A DNA stretch of 42,943 nt, taken from Hyphomicrobiales bacterium (GTDB lineage: Bacteria; Pseudomonadota; Alphaproteobacteria; Rhizobiales; Rhizobiaceae). The notes beneath the pieces are model-generated. The model saw only the letters and a program-made list of their open reading frames with translations, ran no database searches and was not told where the DNA came from. Location of the stretch: positions 1 to 42,943 of the forward strand of contig UCJH01000074.1 in assembly GCA_900472785.1 (NCBI GenBank). The letters run 5' to 3'. Of the stretch, positions 33,390 through 42,943 are shown piece after piece (position 1 is the stretch's first letter; the number at the start of each line of letters is the position of its first letter). The position numbers and the translations under genes were made by a program.

Positions 33390-35023
33390 AGCAGATCGAC
33401 GATATAGGCAGAATCGAAGCGCGAATCGAGCATGCCGTAGGTTGAGCGCCAGCCGCCGGCGAGACGTGACTCGAGGAAGGCGTCTGCGATGCGACCCGCA
33501 CCCAGCCGATAGAGTTCGGCCGCAGCGGCAGCCAGAGCCAGCTGTTCGACGAGCATGCGGGCGGCACCCTCATCGCGCTCGCAGAGCGACATGGCTGCCC
33601 TCAACACATCGACAGTCTTCTTGGCCGCCGGCCCGAGATCGCGGCTGATGACCTGGAACAGCAATTCGAACAGGTCCTTGCCGCGATTGAGCACGCGCAG
33701 CACATCCAGCGCCATGACGTTGCCGGACCCCTCCCAGATGGCGTTGACCGGCGCTTCGCGATAATGCCGGGCGATCGGCCGCTCTTCGACATAGCCGTTC
33801 CCACCCAGGCACTCCATCGCCTCGTAGATCAGGCCGGGCGCGATCTTGCACACCCAGTATTTCGCGACCGGCGTCATGATGCGCGCATAGGCGGCGTCTT
33901 CGGCACTGTCGCGCGCCCTGTCGAATGCCTCAGCGAGACGCAGCGACAGCGCACTGGCCGCCGCCACGTCGAGCGCCATGTCGGCCAGCACGCGCGTCAT
34001 CATCGGCTGGCTGACGAGCGGCTTGCCAGAAACCTTGCGGCCGCGCGTGTGGTGCACGGCCTCGGCCAGCGACGCCCGCATCATGCCCGACGACGCCAGC
34101 GCGCAATCGAGCCGCGTCAAGGTCACCATATCGAGAATGGTGCGCAGACCGGCATCGGGCGCGCCGAGCAGGAAGCCGAACGTATCGGCGAATTCGACCT
34201 CCGACGAGGCATTCGAGCGGTTGCCGAGCTTGTCCTTCAGCCGCTGGAACTTCAGGCCGTTGGCGGCGCCGTCCTCAAGCAGGCGCGGCACGAGGAAACA
34301 TCCAAGCCCGTCGCGGGTCTGCGCTAGCATCACGAAAGCATCACTCATCGGCGCCGACATGAACCATTTGTGGCCGTTTAGCAGGTGGATCCCCTCGCCC
34401 ACCCGCTCGGCGGTCGATGTGTTGGCGCGCACGTCTGTGCCGCCCTGCTTTTCCGTCATGCCCATGCCGATGGTGACGGCAGACTTTTGCATCCACGGCT
34501 TGTTTGCCGAATCGTACTTCCGCGACAGGATTTTCGGCGCCCATTCCTTCTGGACGATGGGCGACGCGGTAATCGCGGCAACCGAGGCGCTGGTCATCGT
34601 CAACGGGCAGAGATGGCCGCATTCGAGCTGTGCCGTCAGAAAGAAACGGACAGCGCGCGCCTTGTGCGACCGCCCCTGCTCGTCCTTGATGTTTTCCCAA
34701 GCGGACGAATGCAGACCCGACGTCATGGACCGGCGCATCAGCGCATGCCAGGCGGGATGGAAATCGACGACATCAAGCCGTTCGCCGCGCGGGCCATGGG
34801 TGCGCAGCTGCGGCACGCCCTGATTGGCCATGCGCGCGAGGTCTTGCGCCTCCGGCGAGGTCACGTATCGGCCGACGGTCTCGAACTCGTCGCGCAGCGA
34901 CCGCGGCATCGCGGATGTCACGTCCACCAGCAGCGGATCGGAGTGATAGGCGTTGATGCCGGACCAGGGTTTGGGCTGGTTCAGTTCGCCGAGTTTTTGT
35001 TCAGTCCGGGTCGATTGAGTCAT
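33371..35023 (-). CDS. AidB-like acyl-CoA dehydrogenase family protein
   Basis: The 550-residue protein has the acyl-CoA dehydrogenase fold with FAD-binding motifs: [16 protein letters not shown] near residue 188, [13 protein letters not shown] near 214, and [14 protein letters not shown]-like [19 protein letters not shown] near 295. [11 protein letters not shown] precedes [17 protein letters not shown], the second-domain signature. Its extended N-terminus ([15 protein letters not shown]) and length match E. coli AidB, which is linked to alkylation damage and binds DNA, rather than short-chain dehydrogenases. I see no sign of an ada or alkA partner here. Its role could be DNA protection or acyl-CoA oxidation; I favour the AidB group on length and N-terminus. 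Confidence 0.87.
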   Translation of the reverse strand: MTQSTRTEQKLGELNQPKPWSGINAYHSDPLLVDVTSAMPRSLRDEFETVGRYVTSPEAQDLARMANQGVPQLRTHGPRGERLDVVDFHPAWHALMRRSMTSGLHSSAWENIKDEQGRSHKARAVRFFLTAQLECGHLCPLTMTSASVAAITASPIVQKEWAPKILSRKYDSANKPWMQKSAVTIGMGMTEKQGGTDVRANTSTAERVGEGIHLLNGHKWFMSAPMSDAFVMLAQTRDGLGCFLVPRLLEDGAANGLKFQRLKDKLGNRSNASSEVEFADTFGFLLGAPDAGLRTILDMVTLTRLDCALASSGMMRASLAEAVHHTRGRKVSGKPLVSQPMMTRVLADMALDVAAASALSLRLAEAFDRARDSAEDAAYARIMTPVAKYWVCKIAPGLIYEAMECLGGNGYVEERPIARHYREAPVNAIWEGSGNVMALDVLRVLNRGKDLFELLFQVISRDLGPAAKKTVDVLRAAMSLCERDEGAARMLVEQLALAAAAAELYRLGAGRIADAFLESRLAGGWRSTYGMLDSRFDSAYIVDLLYPAAI

Positions 35024-35160
35024 GTGGCGGTTCTAGCGCATGTTCCTGAGAGGCGAAACTGCCGCCGATTGCGATATCAGCCGCTTCCCGCAACTATTTC
35101 GCCGGTGCCGCGCAAACGGCACAAAAGCATGGGGATGGGGTGCGATTGCCCGGCTGCCGC

Positions 35161-35189
35161 CTTGCCCGCCGGTCAGGCTCGGACTATAG
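35161..35189 (+). promoter_or_regulatory. Candidate pyrB promoter
   Basis: CTTGCC (35161-35166), a 17-nt spacer and CTATAG (35184-35189) match the rhizobial sigma-70 pattern well. A start near 35196 gives a 26-nt leader with GAGG before the pyrB ATG at 35222; the leader is too short for a UTP-sensing attenuator. Confidence 0.6.
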
Positions 35190-35221
35190 ACCTCGCAACT
35201 CCAAACAGAGGCGGCCAGTTC

Positions 35222-36163
35222 ATGGATTTCTTTCCGCATCGTCACCTGCTCGGCATCAAGGGCCTGACGGAACAGGACATCACCCTGCTGCTCGACCGGG
35301 CCGACGAAGCCGTCAAGATTTCGCGGCAGCGCGAAAAGAAGACCTCGACACTGCGCGGCCTGACGCAGATCAACCTGTTCTTCGAGGCCTCGACCCGGAC
35401 GCAATCCTCCTTCGAACTGGCTGGCAAACGGCTGGGCGCCGACGTGATGAACATGTCGGTCAGCAATTCCTCTGTAAAAAAGGGCGAAACGCTGATCGAC
35501 ACCGCGATGACGCTGAACGCCATGCACCCGGACGTGCTCGTCGTGCGCCATTCTTCCGCCGGAGCCGCGGCTCTTCTCGCGCAGAAGGTTTCCTGCTCCG
35601 TCGTCAATGCCGGCGACGGCCAGCACGAACATCCGACCCAGGCTCTGCTTGACGCGCTGACGATCCGCCGTGCCAAGGGCAAGCTGTCGCGTATCATTGT
35701 CGCCATCTGCGGCGACGTCCTGCATTCGCGGGTCGCGCGATCCAATATCCTGCTCCTCAATCAGATGGGTGCCCGCGTCCGCGTCGTGGCACCCGCGACC
35801 CTTTTGCCGTCCGGGATCGCCGACATGGGCGCCGAGGTCTACCATTCGATGGCGGAAGGGCTGAAGGGCGCAGATGTCGTGATGATGCTGCGCCTGCAGC
35901 GCGAGCGCATGGCCGGCTCGTTCGTTCCCTCCGTGCGCGAATATTTCCGCTACTACGGCCTCGATGCCGAAAAGCTGAAGGCGGCAAAGGACGATGCGCT
36001 GGTCATGCATCCGGGGCCTATGAACCGCGGCGTCGAGATCGCCTCGGAGATCGCCGATGGGCCGCAGAGCGTCATCGAGCAACAGGTGGAAATGGGGGTG
36101 GCCGTGCGCATGGCGGTCATGGAAACGCTTCTTCTCTCCCAGAACCAGGGACCGCGCGCATGA
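35222..36163 (+). CDS. pyrB: Aspartate carbamoyltransferase, catalytic subunit
   Basis: The 313-residue enzyme joins carbamoyl phosphate and aspartate in pyrimidine synthesis. The carbamoyl-phosphate motif is [20 protein letters not shown] (near residue 58; STRT). [22 protein letters not shown] and [20 protein letters not shown] follow in order, then [13 protein letters not shown] and MLRLQRERM. The mature length is typical for the class that associates with a dihydroorotase-like partner. Its stop overlaps the pyrC' start (ATGA), so the two are translationally coupled and probably equimolar. A regulatory pyrI gene is not present here. Confidence 0.97.
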   Translation: MDFFPHRHLLGIKGLTEQDITLLLDRADEAVKISRQREKKTSTLRGLTQINLFFEASTRTQSSFELAGKRLGADVMNMSVSNSSVKKGETLIDTAMTLNAMHPDVLVVRHSSAGAAALLAQKVSCSVVNAGDGQHEHPTQALLDALTIRRAKGKLSRIIVAICGDVLHSRVARSNILLLNQMGARVRVVAPATLLPSGIADMGAEVYHSMAEGLKGADVVMMLRLQRERMAGSFVPSVREYFRYYGLDAEKLKAAKDDALVMHPGPMNRGVEIASEIADGPQSVIEQQVEMGVAVRMAVMETLLLSQNQGPRA

Positions 36164-37449
36164 CCAGCACTCTCGTCCTCAACAACCTCCGTATCATCGA
36201 CCCCTCGCGCAATCTCGACGAGACCGGCACGATCATCGTCGAGGGCAGCGTCATTCTGGCGGCCGGCAAGGCGGCCCAAAACCAGGGCGTGCCGGATGGC
36301 GCGACCGTCAAGGACTGCAGCGGCCTCATTGCCGTTCCCGGTCTCGTCGATGCCCGCGTCTTCGTCGGCGAACCCGGCGGCGAATATCGCGAGACGATCG
36401 AATCGGCAGCGCGGGCGGCAGCCGCCGGCGGCGTCACCTCGATCATCACCATGCCGGATACCGATCCGGTGATCGACGATATCGCGCTGGTCGAATTCGT
36501 TCAGAAGACGGCGCGCGACAAGGCCATGGTCAATGTCTATCCGGCTGCGGCCCTGACCAAGCATCTCGACGGCGAGGAAATGACCGAGTTCGGTCTTTTG
36601 CGCGATGCCGGCGCCGTCTGCTTTACCAACGGCCGCCGTCCGGTACACGACACGCTCGTGCTGCGTCGTGCCATGACCTATGCCCGCGAATTCGGCGCGG
36701 TCATCTCGCTCGAAACACGCGACAAATATCTGGGCGCCGGCGGCGTCATGAACGAGGGCCTGCTCGCCAGCTGGCTGGGCCTGCCGGGCGTTCCGCGCGA
36801 GGCAGAGATCATTCCGCTGGAGCGCGACCTGCGCATCGCGGCGCTGACCAAAGGCAACTATCACGCCGCCAAGATCTCGCTGCCCGAATCCGTTGAAGCA
36901 GTGGTGACGGCCCGCAGGCGCGGTGCGAACGTTACCTGCGGCATCTCGATCAACCATCTGACGCTGAACGAGAACGACATCGGCGAATACCGCACCTTCT
37001 TCAAGCTTTCGCCGCCGCTCAGGGGCGAGGACGACCGGATGGCGATGGTGCACGCATTGTCCGAGGGTACGATCGACATCATCGTCTCGTCGCATGATCC
37101 GCAGGACGTCGATACCAAGCGCCTGCCCTTTGCCGATGCCGCCGACGGCGCGATCGGGCTGGAAACCATGCTGGCCGCGGCATTGCGCCTCTATCACAGC
37201 GGCCACGTCCCTTTGATACGGCTCATCGATGCCATGTCGACGCGTCCGGCGAAAATTTTCGGACTCGATGCCGGAACGCTGGCACCGGGTGCTAAGGCCG
37301 ATATCACGGTCATCGATCTCGACGAACCCTGGATCGTTTCCAAGGACGCGATTGTCTCGCGCTCGAAAAACACGCCGTTCGAAAATGCCCGCTTTACCGG
37401 CCGGGCGGTTCAAACCTATGTTGCGGGAAAACTGGTCCATTCGCTGTAA
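36160..37449 (+). CDS. pyrC: Dihydroorotase-like protein without metal ligands (PyrC'/PyrX), probable ATCase partner
   Basis: The 429-residue protein has the class I dihydroorotase fold: an N-terminal strand domain, [17 protein letters not shown] at about 60-75, MPDTDP near 106, and a C-terminal GADITVID-like strand ([13 protein letters not shown]). The key metal site is missing. The D-x-H-x-H motif reads Asp64-Ala-Arg66-Val-Phe68; the family's SxxHxED and second H of HxxH segments read ISLETRD and YHAAK; and SDHAPH reads SSHDPQ. I therefore expect no dihydroorotase activity. In Pseudomonas an inactive PyrC' is required to assemble active aspartate carbamoyltransferase, and the pyrB overlap here fits that role. 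An active dihydroorotase should exist elsewhere in the genome. Confidence 0.92.
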   Translation: MTSTLVLNNLRIIDPSRNLDETGTIIVEGSVILAAGKAAQNQGVPDGATVKDCSGLIAVPGLVDARVFVGEPGGEYRETIESAARAAAAGGVTSIITMPDTDPVIDDIALVEFVQKTARDKAMVNVYPAAALTKHLDGEEMTEFGLLRDAGAVCFTNGRRPVHDTLVLRRAMTYAREFGAVISLETRDKYLGAGGVMNEGLLASWLGLPGVPREAEIIPLERDLRIAALTKGNYHAAKISLPESVEAVVTARRRGANVTCGISINHLTLNENDIGEYRTFFKLSPPLRGEDDRMAMVHALSEGTIDIIVSSHDPQDVDTKRLPFADAADGAIGLETMLAAALRLYHSGHVPLIRLIDAMSTRPAKIFGLDAGTLAPGAKADITVIDLDEPWIVSKDAIVSRSKNTPFENARFTGRAVQTYVAGKLVHSL

Positions 37450-37476
37450 GCGCATGGAATTAAGGGAGAGGACCCC

Positions 37477-38088
37477 GTGGACATCTTCGACTGGCAGCTC
37501 GCATTGCCAATAACCCTTGTCGCCTTGATCTTCGGCTATCTGCTCGGCTCCATCCCCTTCGGCCTGATCCTGACCCGCATGGCCGGGCTTGGCGACGTGC
37601 GCAAGATCGGGTCCGGCAATATCGGCGCGACCAATGTTTTGCGCACCGGCAATAAGAAGCTGGCGGCGGCGACATTGCTTCTTGATGCGTTCAAGGGAAC
37701 TGCGGCGGCGGCGATCGCATCCTACTGGGGCGTCGAAGCCGGGATCGCTGCCGGTTTCGCAGCCTTCCTCGGCCATCTCTATCCCGTCTGGCTCGGCTTC
37801 AAGGGCGGCAAGGGCATCGCCACCTATATCGGCGTGCTGCTTGGCCTTGCTCCGCTGATCGTCCTGGTCTTCGCGGCCGTCTGGCTCGGCATGGCAAAGC
37901 TGACGCGCTATTCCTCCCTCTCGGCCCTGGTTGCAACGCTCGTCGTTCCGGTTGTACTGTTGGTCTCGGGATACGGGAAGATCGGTCTGCTTTTCGTGGT
38001 GATGAGCATCATCACCTGGATCAAGCACCGGGCGAACATTCAACGACTGCTGGCCGGCACCGAAAGCCGGATCGGCGACAAGGGATAG
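37477..38088 (+). CDS. plsY: Glycerol-3-phosphate acyltransferase PlsY
   Basis: The 203-residue integral membrane enzyme acylates glycerol-3-phosphate with acyl phosphate in the first step of phospholipid synthesis. The family motifs are present: [30 protein letters not shown] (phosphate binding, near residue 45), [18 protein letters not shown] (near 103), and helices throughout. The start is a GTG at 37477 with a strong GGGAGAGG box. It lies 27 bp after pyrC' and 7 bp before dprA, in one probable pyrB-pyrC'-plsY-dprA operon. Confidence 0.96.
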   Translation: MDIFDWQLALPITLVALIFGYLLGSIPFGLILTRMAGLGDVRKIGSGNIGATNVLRTGNKKLAAATLLLDAFKGTAAAAIASYWGVEAGIAAGFAAFLGHLYPVWLGFKGGKGIATYIGVLLGLAPLIVLVFAAVWLGMAKLTRYSSLSALVATLVVPVVLLVSGYGKIGLLFVVMSIITWIKHRANIQRLLAGTESRIGDKG

Positions 38089-38095
38089 GGACAGC

Positions 38096-39241
38096 ATGTC
38101 GAACGGCAGCGCGGGACGAAACGGAATTGCGCTGACGGAACGACAGAGGATCGCATGGCTGCGGCTGATCCGCAGCGACAATGTCGGGCCTGCAACCTTC
38201 CGCGATCTCATCAACCATTTCGGCTCGGCCGAGACAGCCCTTGAAATGCTGCCCGAACTGTCGCGACGCGGTGGCTCCACCCGCGCGATCCGCGTCGCCT
38301 CCCTCGCCGAGGCCGAGAAGGAACTCGCCTTCGCCCATCGTTTTGGCGCACGCTTCATCGGCATCGGCGAACCGGACTATCCGCCGGCCCTACGGCAGAT
38401 CGATGCGGCGCCCCCTCTCCTTGCTGTAAAGGGCAACCTTTCCGTTGCGACCGTGCCCTCCCTCGGCATCGTCGGTTCCCGCAATGCCTCGATCAGCGGT
38501 GCCAAGTTCGCGGCCATGATCGCCCGCGACGTCGGCCGGGCAGGTTATACGGTGATTTCCGGCCTGGCACGCGGCATCGACACGGCCGCCCATCGGGCAA
38601 GCCTCGATACCGGAACGATCGCGGCGCTGGCTGGTGGGCTGGACCAGCCCTATCCGCCGGAAAATGTCGGCCTTCTGGAGGAAATCACCGACGGCAACGG
38701 TCTGGCCATCAGCGAAATGCCCTTCGGCTGGGAGCCGCGTGCCCGGGATTTTCCGCGCCGCAACCGTTTGATCGCCGGCGTCAGCCTTGGTCTGGCCGTG
38801 GTCGAGGCGGCGGCGCGATCCGGCTCCCTGATCACGGCACGGTACGCCGCCGATTTCGGGCGATTGGTCTTTGCTGTGCCGGGATCGCCGCTCGATCCCC
38901 GATGCCACGGCACAAACGGCCTGCTGAAGGACGGCGCAACAATCACCACCAGCCCGCAGGACATTCTGGAGGCCCTGGCGCCGCTCAGCCGCATCGATCT
39001 GTTTTCGCAGCCGCAGGCGGAGGAACCGGACGGCGAAGGCATGATGGCAGCGCCGCCAAATGACAGCGAGCGGGCACGGATCACCGATGCACTCGGCCCG
39101 ACGCCGGTCGAGATCGACGATATCATCCGCCACACCGGCTTGTCGCCCTCGGCGATCTATCTCGTCCTGTTAGAACTGGACCTCGCCGGGCGGCTTCACC
39201 GGCACGCCGGCGGGCTTGTGTCGCTGAGCCTCATTGATTGA
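38096..39241 (+). CDS. dprA: DNA-processing protein DprA (Smf)
   Basis: The 381-residue protein binds single-stranded DNA and loads RecA during natural transformation. An N-terminal SAM-like helical part ([22 protein letters not shown]...) is followed by the Rossmann-like core: [30 protein letters not shown], the [27 protein letters not shown] segment and [16 protein letters not shown]. The C-terminal winged-helix-like domain is present ([31 protein letters not shown]). It is the last gene of the pyrB series. Its final 72 bp overlap a small gene on the opposite strand. Many rhizobia carry dprA without proven competence. Confidence 0.95.
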   Translation: MSNGSAGRNGIALTERQRIAWLRLIRSDNVGPATFRDLINHFGSAETALEMLPELSRRGGSTRAIRVASLAEAEKELAFAHRFGARFIGIGEPDYPPALRQIDAAPPLLAVKGNLSVATVPSLGIVGSRNASISGAKFAAMIARDVGRAGYTVISGLARGIDTAAHRASLDTGTIAALAGGLDQPYPPENVGLLEEITDGNGLAISEMPFGWEPRARDFPRRNRLIAGVSLGLAVVEAAARSGSLITARYAADFGRLVFAVPGSPLDPRCHGTNGLLKDGATITTSPQDILEALAPLSRIDLFSQPQAEEPDGEGMMAAPPNDSERARITDALGPTPVEIDDIIRHTGLSPSAIYLVLLELDLAGRLHRHAGGLVSLSLID

Positions 39242-39427
39242 CAGCTGGCGCTTCCCCGACTGGATGTCGCCTGCCTCGACAAAGGCCATCTCGATCAGGT
39301 AGCAGAGCATGTCCGCCCCCTCGCCGCTGGCAACGCCACGCAGTTCACCGAGCATCTGGCGGATATAGGCGATATTGTCGTGAGTCTGTCTGCTCGTCTT
39401 GCCGGCGCCGTTCGTGGTCGGAATCAT
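39170..39427 (-). CDS. Small conserved cytoplasmic protein overlapping the end of dprA
   Basis: The 85-residue product ([10 protein letters not shown]..., then [41 protein letters not shown]) is helical and acidic in the middle and polar at the end. It has no signal peptide or known motif. I recall similar short proteins in rhizobia beside dprA, but name no family. The ATG at 39427 has AGGAAG upstream; an ATG at 39559 would add 44 poorly protein-like residues. The last 24 codons are encoded antisense to the dprA end, an unusual 72-bp overlap of two apparently real genes. Confidence 0.65.
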   Translation of the reverse strand: MIPTTNGAGKTSRQTHDNIAYIRQMLGELRGVASGEGADMLCYLIEMAFVEAGDIQSGKRQLSINEAQRHKPAGVPVKPPGEVQF

Positions 39428-39579
39428 CTGCTCTTCCTGTTGCGCATCGCTCTTTCGTGCGTTCTGGAAAAGATATTGAGAGGCGCCGTAGCTGAAGAGA
39501 TGGCTTAAAAAAGGCCATCGTCCTCCATTGGCCGCAGCCGCCAAAGACTGCATCCTCAATCAATCCGTCGGGGCACGAT

Positions 39580-39608
39580 TTTACACTTTCCCGACGATAA
39601 CGCATTTA
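39580..39608 (+). promoter_or_regulatory. Candidate topA promoter
   Basis: TTTACA (39580-39585), a 17-nt spacer and CATTTA (39603-39608) lie in an AT-rich stretch, 175 nt upstream of topA. A second weaker TTGCAA/TATAGG pair is nearby. TopA promoters are often supercoiling-sensitive; nothing here proves it. Confidence 0.35.
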
Positions 39609-39782
39609 TCTTTAATTGCAATACTAACGTAATCTCTTATAGGTTGCATCGCGTTGTGCATGGCTAATTTGAACCTTGGCACTTGACCACGGACGAATCC
39701 CTGTCCATGTCGGGGCATCGATATTTCCGGGCGTGCCATCGTTTTGCCGGTGGGGCACGCATTTGAACGGTTGCTTTGAAGT

Positions 39783-42494
39783 ATGACCATGAATGTAGTC
39801 GTCGTGGAATCGCCTGCTAAGGCCAAGACCATCAACAAGTATCTCGGCCCCGGCTACAAGGTGCTGGCGTCGTTCGGGCATGTCCGCGATCTCCCCGCCA
39901 AGGATGGCTCGGTCCTGCCCGACGACGACTTCGCAATGCTGTGGGAGGTCGACAGCCAGTCGGCCAAGCGGATGAAGGACATCGGCGACGCTCTGAAGGG
40001 CTCCGACGGACTGATCCTTGCGACCGACCCGGATCGCGAGGGTGAGGCAATTTCCTGGCATGTGCTCGATCTTCTGCGCAAAAAGAAACTGATCGGCGAC
40101 AAGCCGGTCCAGCGGGTCGTGTTCAACGCCATTACCAAGAAGGCCGTGCTGGATGCCATGGCCAATCCGCGCGACATCGATATCCCGCTGGTGGACGCCT
40201 ATCTCGCGCGTCGTGCGCTCGACTATCTCGTCGGGTTCAATCTGTCGCCGGTGCTCTGGCGCAAGCTGCCCGGAGCCCGCTCGGCCGGCCGCGTGCAGTC
40301 GGTGGCTCTGCGCCTCGTCTGCGACCGCGAATCCGAGATCGAACGCTTCGTCTCGGAAGAATACTGGAACATCTCAGCGCTCCTGAAGACGCCGCGCGGC
40401 GACGAGTTCGAGGCCCGGCTGGTGTCGGCCGAGGGCAAGCGTCTGCAGGCCCGTTCCGTCGGCAACGGCGAGGACGCAGGCCGTCTGAAGACCCTCCTCG
40501 AAGGCGCGGCCTATACGGTCGACACCGTCGAGGCGAAGCCGGTGAAGCGCAATCCGTCGCCGCCTTTCACCACCTCGACCTTGCAGCAGGCCGCATCCTC
40601 CAAACTCGGCTTCTCGGCGTCGCGCACCATGCAGGTGGCGCAGAAGCTGTATGAGGGCATCGACATCGGCGGCGAAACCGTCGGCCTCATTACCTATATG
40701 CGTACCGACGGCGTGCAGATGGCTGCAGAGGCGATCGACGCTGCCCGCCTTGCCATCGGCAACCAGTTCGGCGCCCGCTATGTCCCGGAAAAGGCTCGCT
40801 TCTATTCGACCAAGGCGAAGAATGCCCAGGAAGCCCACGAAGCCGTGCGTCCGACCGACTTCAACCGCACGCCCGATCAGGTGCGACGGTTCCTCGATGC
40901 CGACCAGCTGCGTCTCTACGACCTGATCTGGAAGCGAGGCATCGCCAGCCAGATGGCCTCGGCGGAAATCGAGCGCACGACGGCCGAGATCACTGCCGAC
41001 AATGGCGGCCAGAAGGCCGGCCTGCGCGCCGTCGGCTCCGTCATCCGCTTCGACGGCTTCATCGCCGCCTATACGGACCAGAAGGAAGACGGCGAACAGA
41101 GCGACGACGGTGAAGAGGATGGCCGCCTGCCGGAGATCAATGCCCGCGAAAATCTCGCCAAGCAGAAGATCAATTCGACCCAGCATTTCACAGAGCCGCC
41201 GCCGCGCTATTCGGAAGCGACGCTGATCAAGAAGATGGAGGAGCTCGGCATCGGCCGGCCGTCCACCTATGCGGCGACATTGAAGACGCTCAGCGACCGG
41301 GAATATGTCGTCATCGACAAGCGCAAGCTGGTTCCCGAAGCCAAGGGACGTCTGGTTACGGCCTTCCTCGAAAGCTTCTTCACGCGGTATGTCGAATATG
41401 ATTTCACCGCCTCGCTGGAAGAGAAGCTCGACCAGATTTCCGCTGGCGAACTGAACTGGAAGGATGTGCTTCGCGACTTCTGGAAGGATTTCTTCGCGCA
41501 GATCGAAGACACCAAGGAATTGCGCGTCACCAACGTTCTGGATGCGCTCAACGAGGAACTCGCGCCGCTGGTCTTTCCGAAGCGCGAGGACGGCAGCGAT
41601 CCGCGCATCTGTCAGGTCTGCGGCACCGGCAAACTGTCGTTGAAACTCGGCAAGTACGGCGCCTTCGTCGGCTGCTCGAACTATCCGGAATGCAACTTCA
41701 CCCGTCAGCTCTCCTCCGACAGCAATGGCGGGGCAGAAGCAGCAGCCTCCAACGAACCGCAGGCGCTTGGCAAGGACCCGCATACCGGCGAGGAGATCAC
41801 CCTGCGCTCCGGCCGTTTCGGGCCTTACGTGCAGCGCGGCGACGGCAAGGAGGCCAAGCGCTCGAGCCTGCCGAAAGGCTGGACGCCTGCGTCCATCGAC
41901 CACGAAAAGGCGCTGGCCCTGCTGTCGCTGCCACGCGACATCGGCGCACATCCGGAAACCGGCAAGATGATTTCGTCCGGCCTTGGCCGCTACGGACCGT
42001 TCATCCTGCACGACGGCAAATATGCCAACGTCGAAACCATCGAAGATGTATTCTCGATCGGCCTCAACCGTGCAGTATCGGTCCTTGCCGACAAGGCCTC
42101 CAAGGGGCCGGGCGGACGTGGGGCGGCGGCGGCTCCGCTGAAGGAGATCGGCGCCCATCCGGACGGCGGAGCAATCACCGTCAAGGACGGAAAGTATGGA
42201 CCGTATGTGAACTGGGGCAAGGTCAACGCCACATTGCCCAAGGCCAAGGATCCGCAGTCGGTAACGATCGACGACGCTCTGCTGCTGATTGCCGAACGTA
42301 TCGCAAAGGACGGCGGCAAGCCTGCAAAGGCCAAGGCCACCAAGACGGCCAAGCCGAAAATGGCAAAGGCTGATGCAGCCGCAACGGCCAAGGTTGCAAA
42401 GCCGAAGGCGGCGGCCAAGTCAAAAACAGCCGCCAAACCGAAGGCCGCAGCGAAACCAAAGGCCAAGGCGACAGCCAAAGCCAAGAAGGACTGA
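39783..42494 (+). CDS. topA: DNA topoisomerase I
   Basis: The 903-residue type IA enzyme relaxes negative supercoils. The Toprim domain holds VVVESPAKAKTI with Glu9-type acid and LATDPDREGEAISWH (DxDxE). The active-site Tyr305 is in LITYMRTDGVQ. The GRVQSVALRLVCDRE and IGRPSTYAATLKTL motifs mark the core. One C4 zinc-finger-like module follows (CQVCGTGKLSLKLGKYGAFVGCSNYPEC), then several GPYV-type repeats and a lysine/alanine-rich tail (about 845-903) resembling histone H1 tails. An ATG two codons downstream (39789) is an alternative start. It is followed 3 bp later by rnr. The presumed inhibitor gene yjhX is 12 kb upstream. Confidence 0.96.
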   Translation: MTMNVVVVESPAKAKTINKYLGPGYKVLASFGHVRDLPAKDGSVLPDDDFAMLWEVDSQSAKRMKDIGDALKGSDGLILATDPDREGEAISWHVLDLLRKKKLIGDKPVQRVVFNAITKKAVLDAMANPRDIDIPLVDAYLARRALDYLVGFNLSPVLWRKLPGARSAGRVQSVALRLVCDRESEIERFVSEEYWNISALLKTPRGDEFEARLVSAEGKRLQARSVGNGEDAGRLKTLLEGAAYTVDTVEAKPVKRNPSPPFTTSTLQQAASSKLGFSASRTMQVAQKLYEGIDIGGETVGLITYMRTDGVQMAAEAIDAARLAIGNQFGARYVPEKARFYSTKAKNAQEAHEAVRPTDFNRTPDQVRRFLDADQLRLYDLIWKRGIASQMASAEIERTTAEITADNGGQKAGLRAVGSVIRFDGFIAAYTDQKEDGEQSDDGEEDGRLPEINARENLAKQKINSTQHFTEPPPRYSEATLIKKMEELGIGRPSTYAATLKTLSDREYVVIDKRKLVPEAKGRLVTAFLESFFTRYVEYDFTASLEEKLDQISAGELNWKDVLRDFWKDFFAQIEDTKELRVTNVLDALNEELAPLVFPKREDGSDPRICQVCGTGKLSLKLGKYGAFVGCSNYPECNFTRQLSSDSNGGAEAAASNEPQALGKDPHTGEEITLRSGRFGPYVQRGDGKEAKRSSLPKGWTPASIDHEKALALLSLPRDIGAHPETGKMISSGLGRYGPFILHDGKYANVETIEDVFSIGLNRAVSVLADKASKGPGGRGAAAAPLKEIGAHPDGGAITVKDGKYGPYVNWGKVNATLPKAKDPQSVTIDDALLLIAERIAKDGGKPAKAKATKTAKPKMAKADAAATAKVAKPKAAAKSKTAAKPKAAAKPKAKATAKAKKD

Positions 42495-42496
42495 CC

Positions 42497-42943
42497 GTGA
42501 CCAGAACCCCGCGCGATCGCCCCGACCGGCCCGGTAAACCCGCAGCCCGCCTTGGGCGCGCGGGAAAATCCGCTGCCGCCACAGCAGACAAGACCGTGAT
42601 CATCCACGGCGCTGTTCCTCCGCGCGATGTTCTCATGCGCTTTCTCGCCGAAAATCCGGACAAGGCGTCGAAACGCGACATCGCCAAGGCTTTTGGCCTC
42701 AAAACCGAAGCGCGGGTCGAGCTGAAGGCGCTGTTGCGCGAACTCGAGGCTGACGGACTTCTGGAAAAGAAGCGCAAGGCGCTGGTGCGCCCGGGCGCGC
42801 TGCCGCCAGTCACCGTTCTCGATATCACCACGCGCGACAAGGACGGCGAACTGATCGGGCGTCCGGCGGAATGGCCGGAAGATGCCGGCGTCGCGCCTGC
42901 CGTCGCGATCCGCCAGTCGACTGTCGGCAAATCCAAGGGCAAG
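42497..42943 (+). CDS. rnr: Ribonuclease R, N-terminal part (runs off the window)
   Basis: The first 149 codons of a frame open to the window end. After a basic, alanine-rich leader, residues 32-97 match the helix-turn-helix-like OB-associated start of RNase R: IIHGAVPPRDVLMRFLAENPDKASKRDIAKAFGLK, then ELKALLRELEADGLLEKKRKAL. RNase R is a processive 3'-5' exoribonuclease of structured RNA. The GTG start at 42497 lies 2 bp after the topA stop, so the genes are translationally coupled. The catalytic domain is outside the window. Confidence 0.88.
   Translation, partial: MTRTPRDRPDRPGKPAARLGRAGKSAAATADKTVIIHGAVPPRDVLMRFLAENPDKASKRDIAKAFGLKTEARVELKALLRELEADGLLEKKRKALVRPGALPPVTVLDITTRDKDGELIGRPAEWPEDAGVAPAVAIRQSTVGKSKGK

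Noticed and set aside
36340-36370. Loss of PyrC' ligands through sequencing error
   Set aside because: The changes are spread over several separate motifs without any frame disruption, which error would not produce.
35953-38364. Long minus-strand open frame opposite pyrB, pyrC' and plsY
   Set aside because: It spans three real plus-strand genes and their junctions and has the composition of an antisense shadow.

Overview
The window is a piece of a core alphaproteobacterial chromosome, most likely from the Rhizobiaceae (Agrobacterium/Rhizobium/Neorhizobium type). Reasons: high GC with CTTGAC-N17-CTATAT-like promoters, an RNase E whose S1 domain is split by a long acidic insert, an NDUFA12-type complex I accessory subunit, small secreted proteins of the kind found in rhizobia, and housekeeping gene neighbourhoods that I recognise as rhizobial (amiC-mrcA-prfB facing rne, aroQ-accB-accC-aat, pyrB-pyrC'-plsY-dprA with topA-rnr). 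I see no insertion sequence, prophage, CRISPR array or rRNA.

Left part (1-7.8 kb): the first six codons of tuf (EF-Tu) lie on the minus strand at the left edge, preceded by tRNA-Gly and tRNA-Tyr driven by a strong promoter. Then follow an rRNA methyltransferase (rlmB type), a small secreted protein, a short PhnA-domain protein, a divergent azoR/LysR pair, a DUF1275 membrane protein, tRNA-Thr, NAD kinase, a secreted hypothetical and prfB. prfB has to be read through a +1 programmed frameshift.

Cell wall and RNA (7.8-17 kb): amiC and mrcA (PBP1A) lie upstream of prfB on the minus strand. A non-coding stretch of about 730 bp separates amiC from rne and probably contains a long rne leader. A glycosyltransferase-like gene and a small secreted protein follow.

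Middle (17-31 kb): an aminotransferase, a DsbA-like thiol oxidoreductase, aroQ, accB, accC, aat, a DUF2155 protein and an NDUFA12 protein. Next come the GatCAB amidotransferase genes in two blocks on the minus strand (gatC-gatA-GNAT and gatB-GNAT). Between the blocks lie four plus-strand genes: DUF1294, an Rrf2 regulator that looks leaderless, a thioredoxin-reductase-like flavoprotein, and yjhX (a homologue of the topoisomerase I inhibitor TopAI). The yjhX leader is the most interesting non-coding element here: an 8-codon upstream ORF followed by hairpins whose arms can pair in mutually exclusive ways.

Right part (31-42.9 kb): ruvX, a two-gene small membrane protein unit, an AEC transporter, an AidB-like acyl-CoA dehydrogenase, pyrB with a dihydroorotase-like partner that has lost its metal ligands, plsY, dprA, a small conserved antisense-overlapping gene, topA and the start of rnr. 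All calls come from reading the sequence and from memory of the families; no searches were run.
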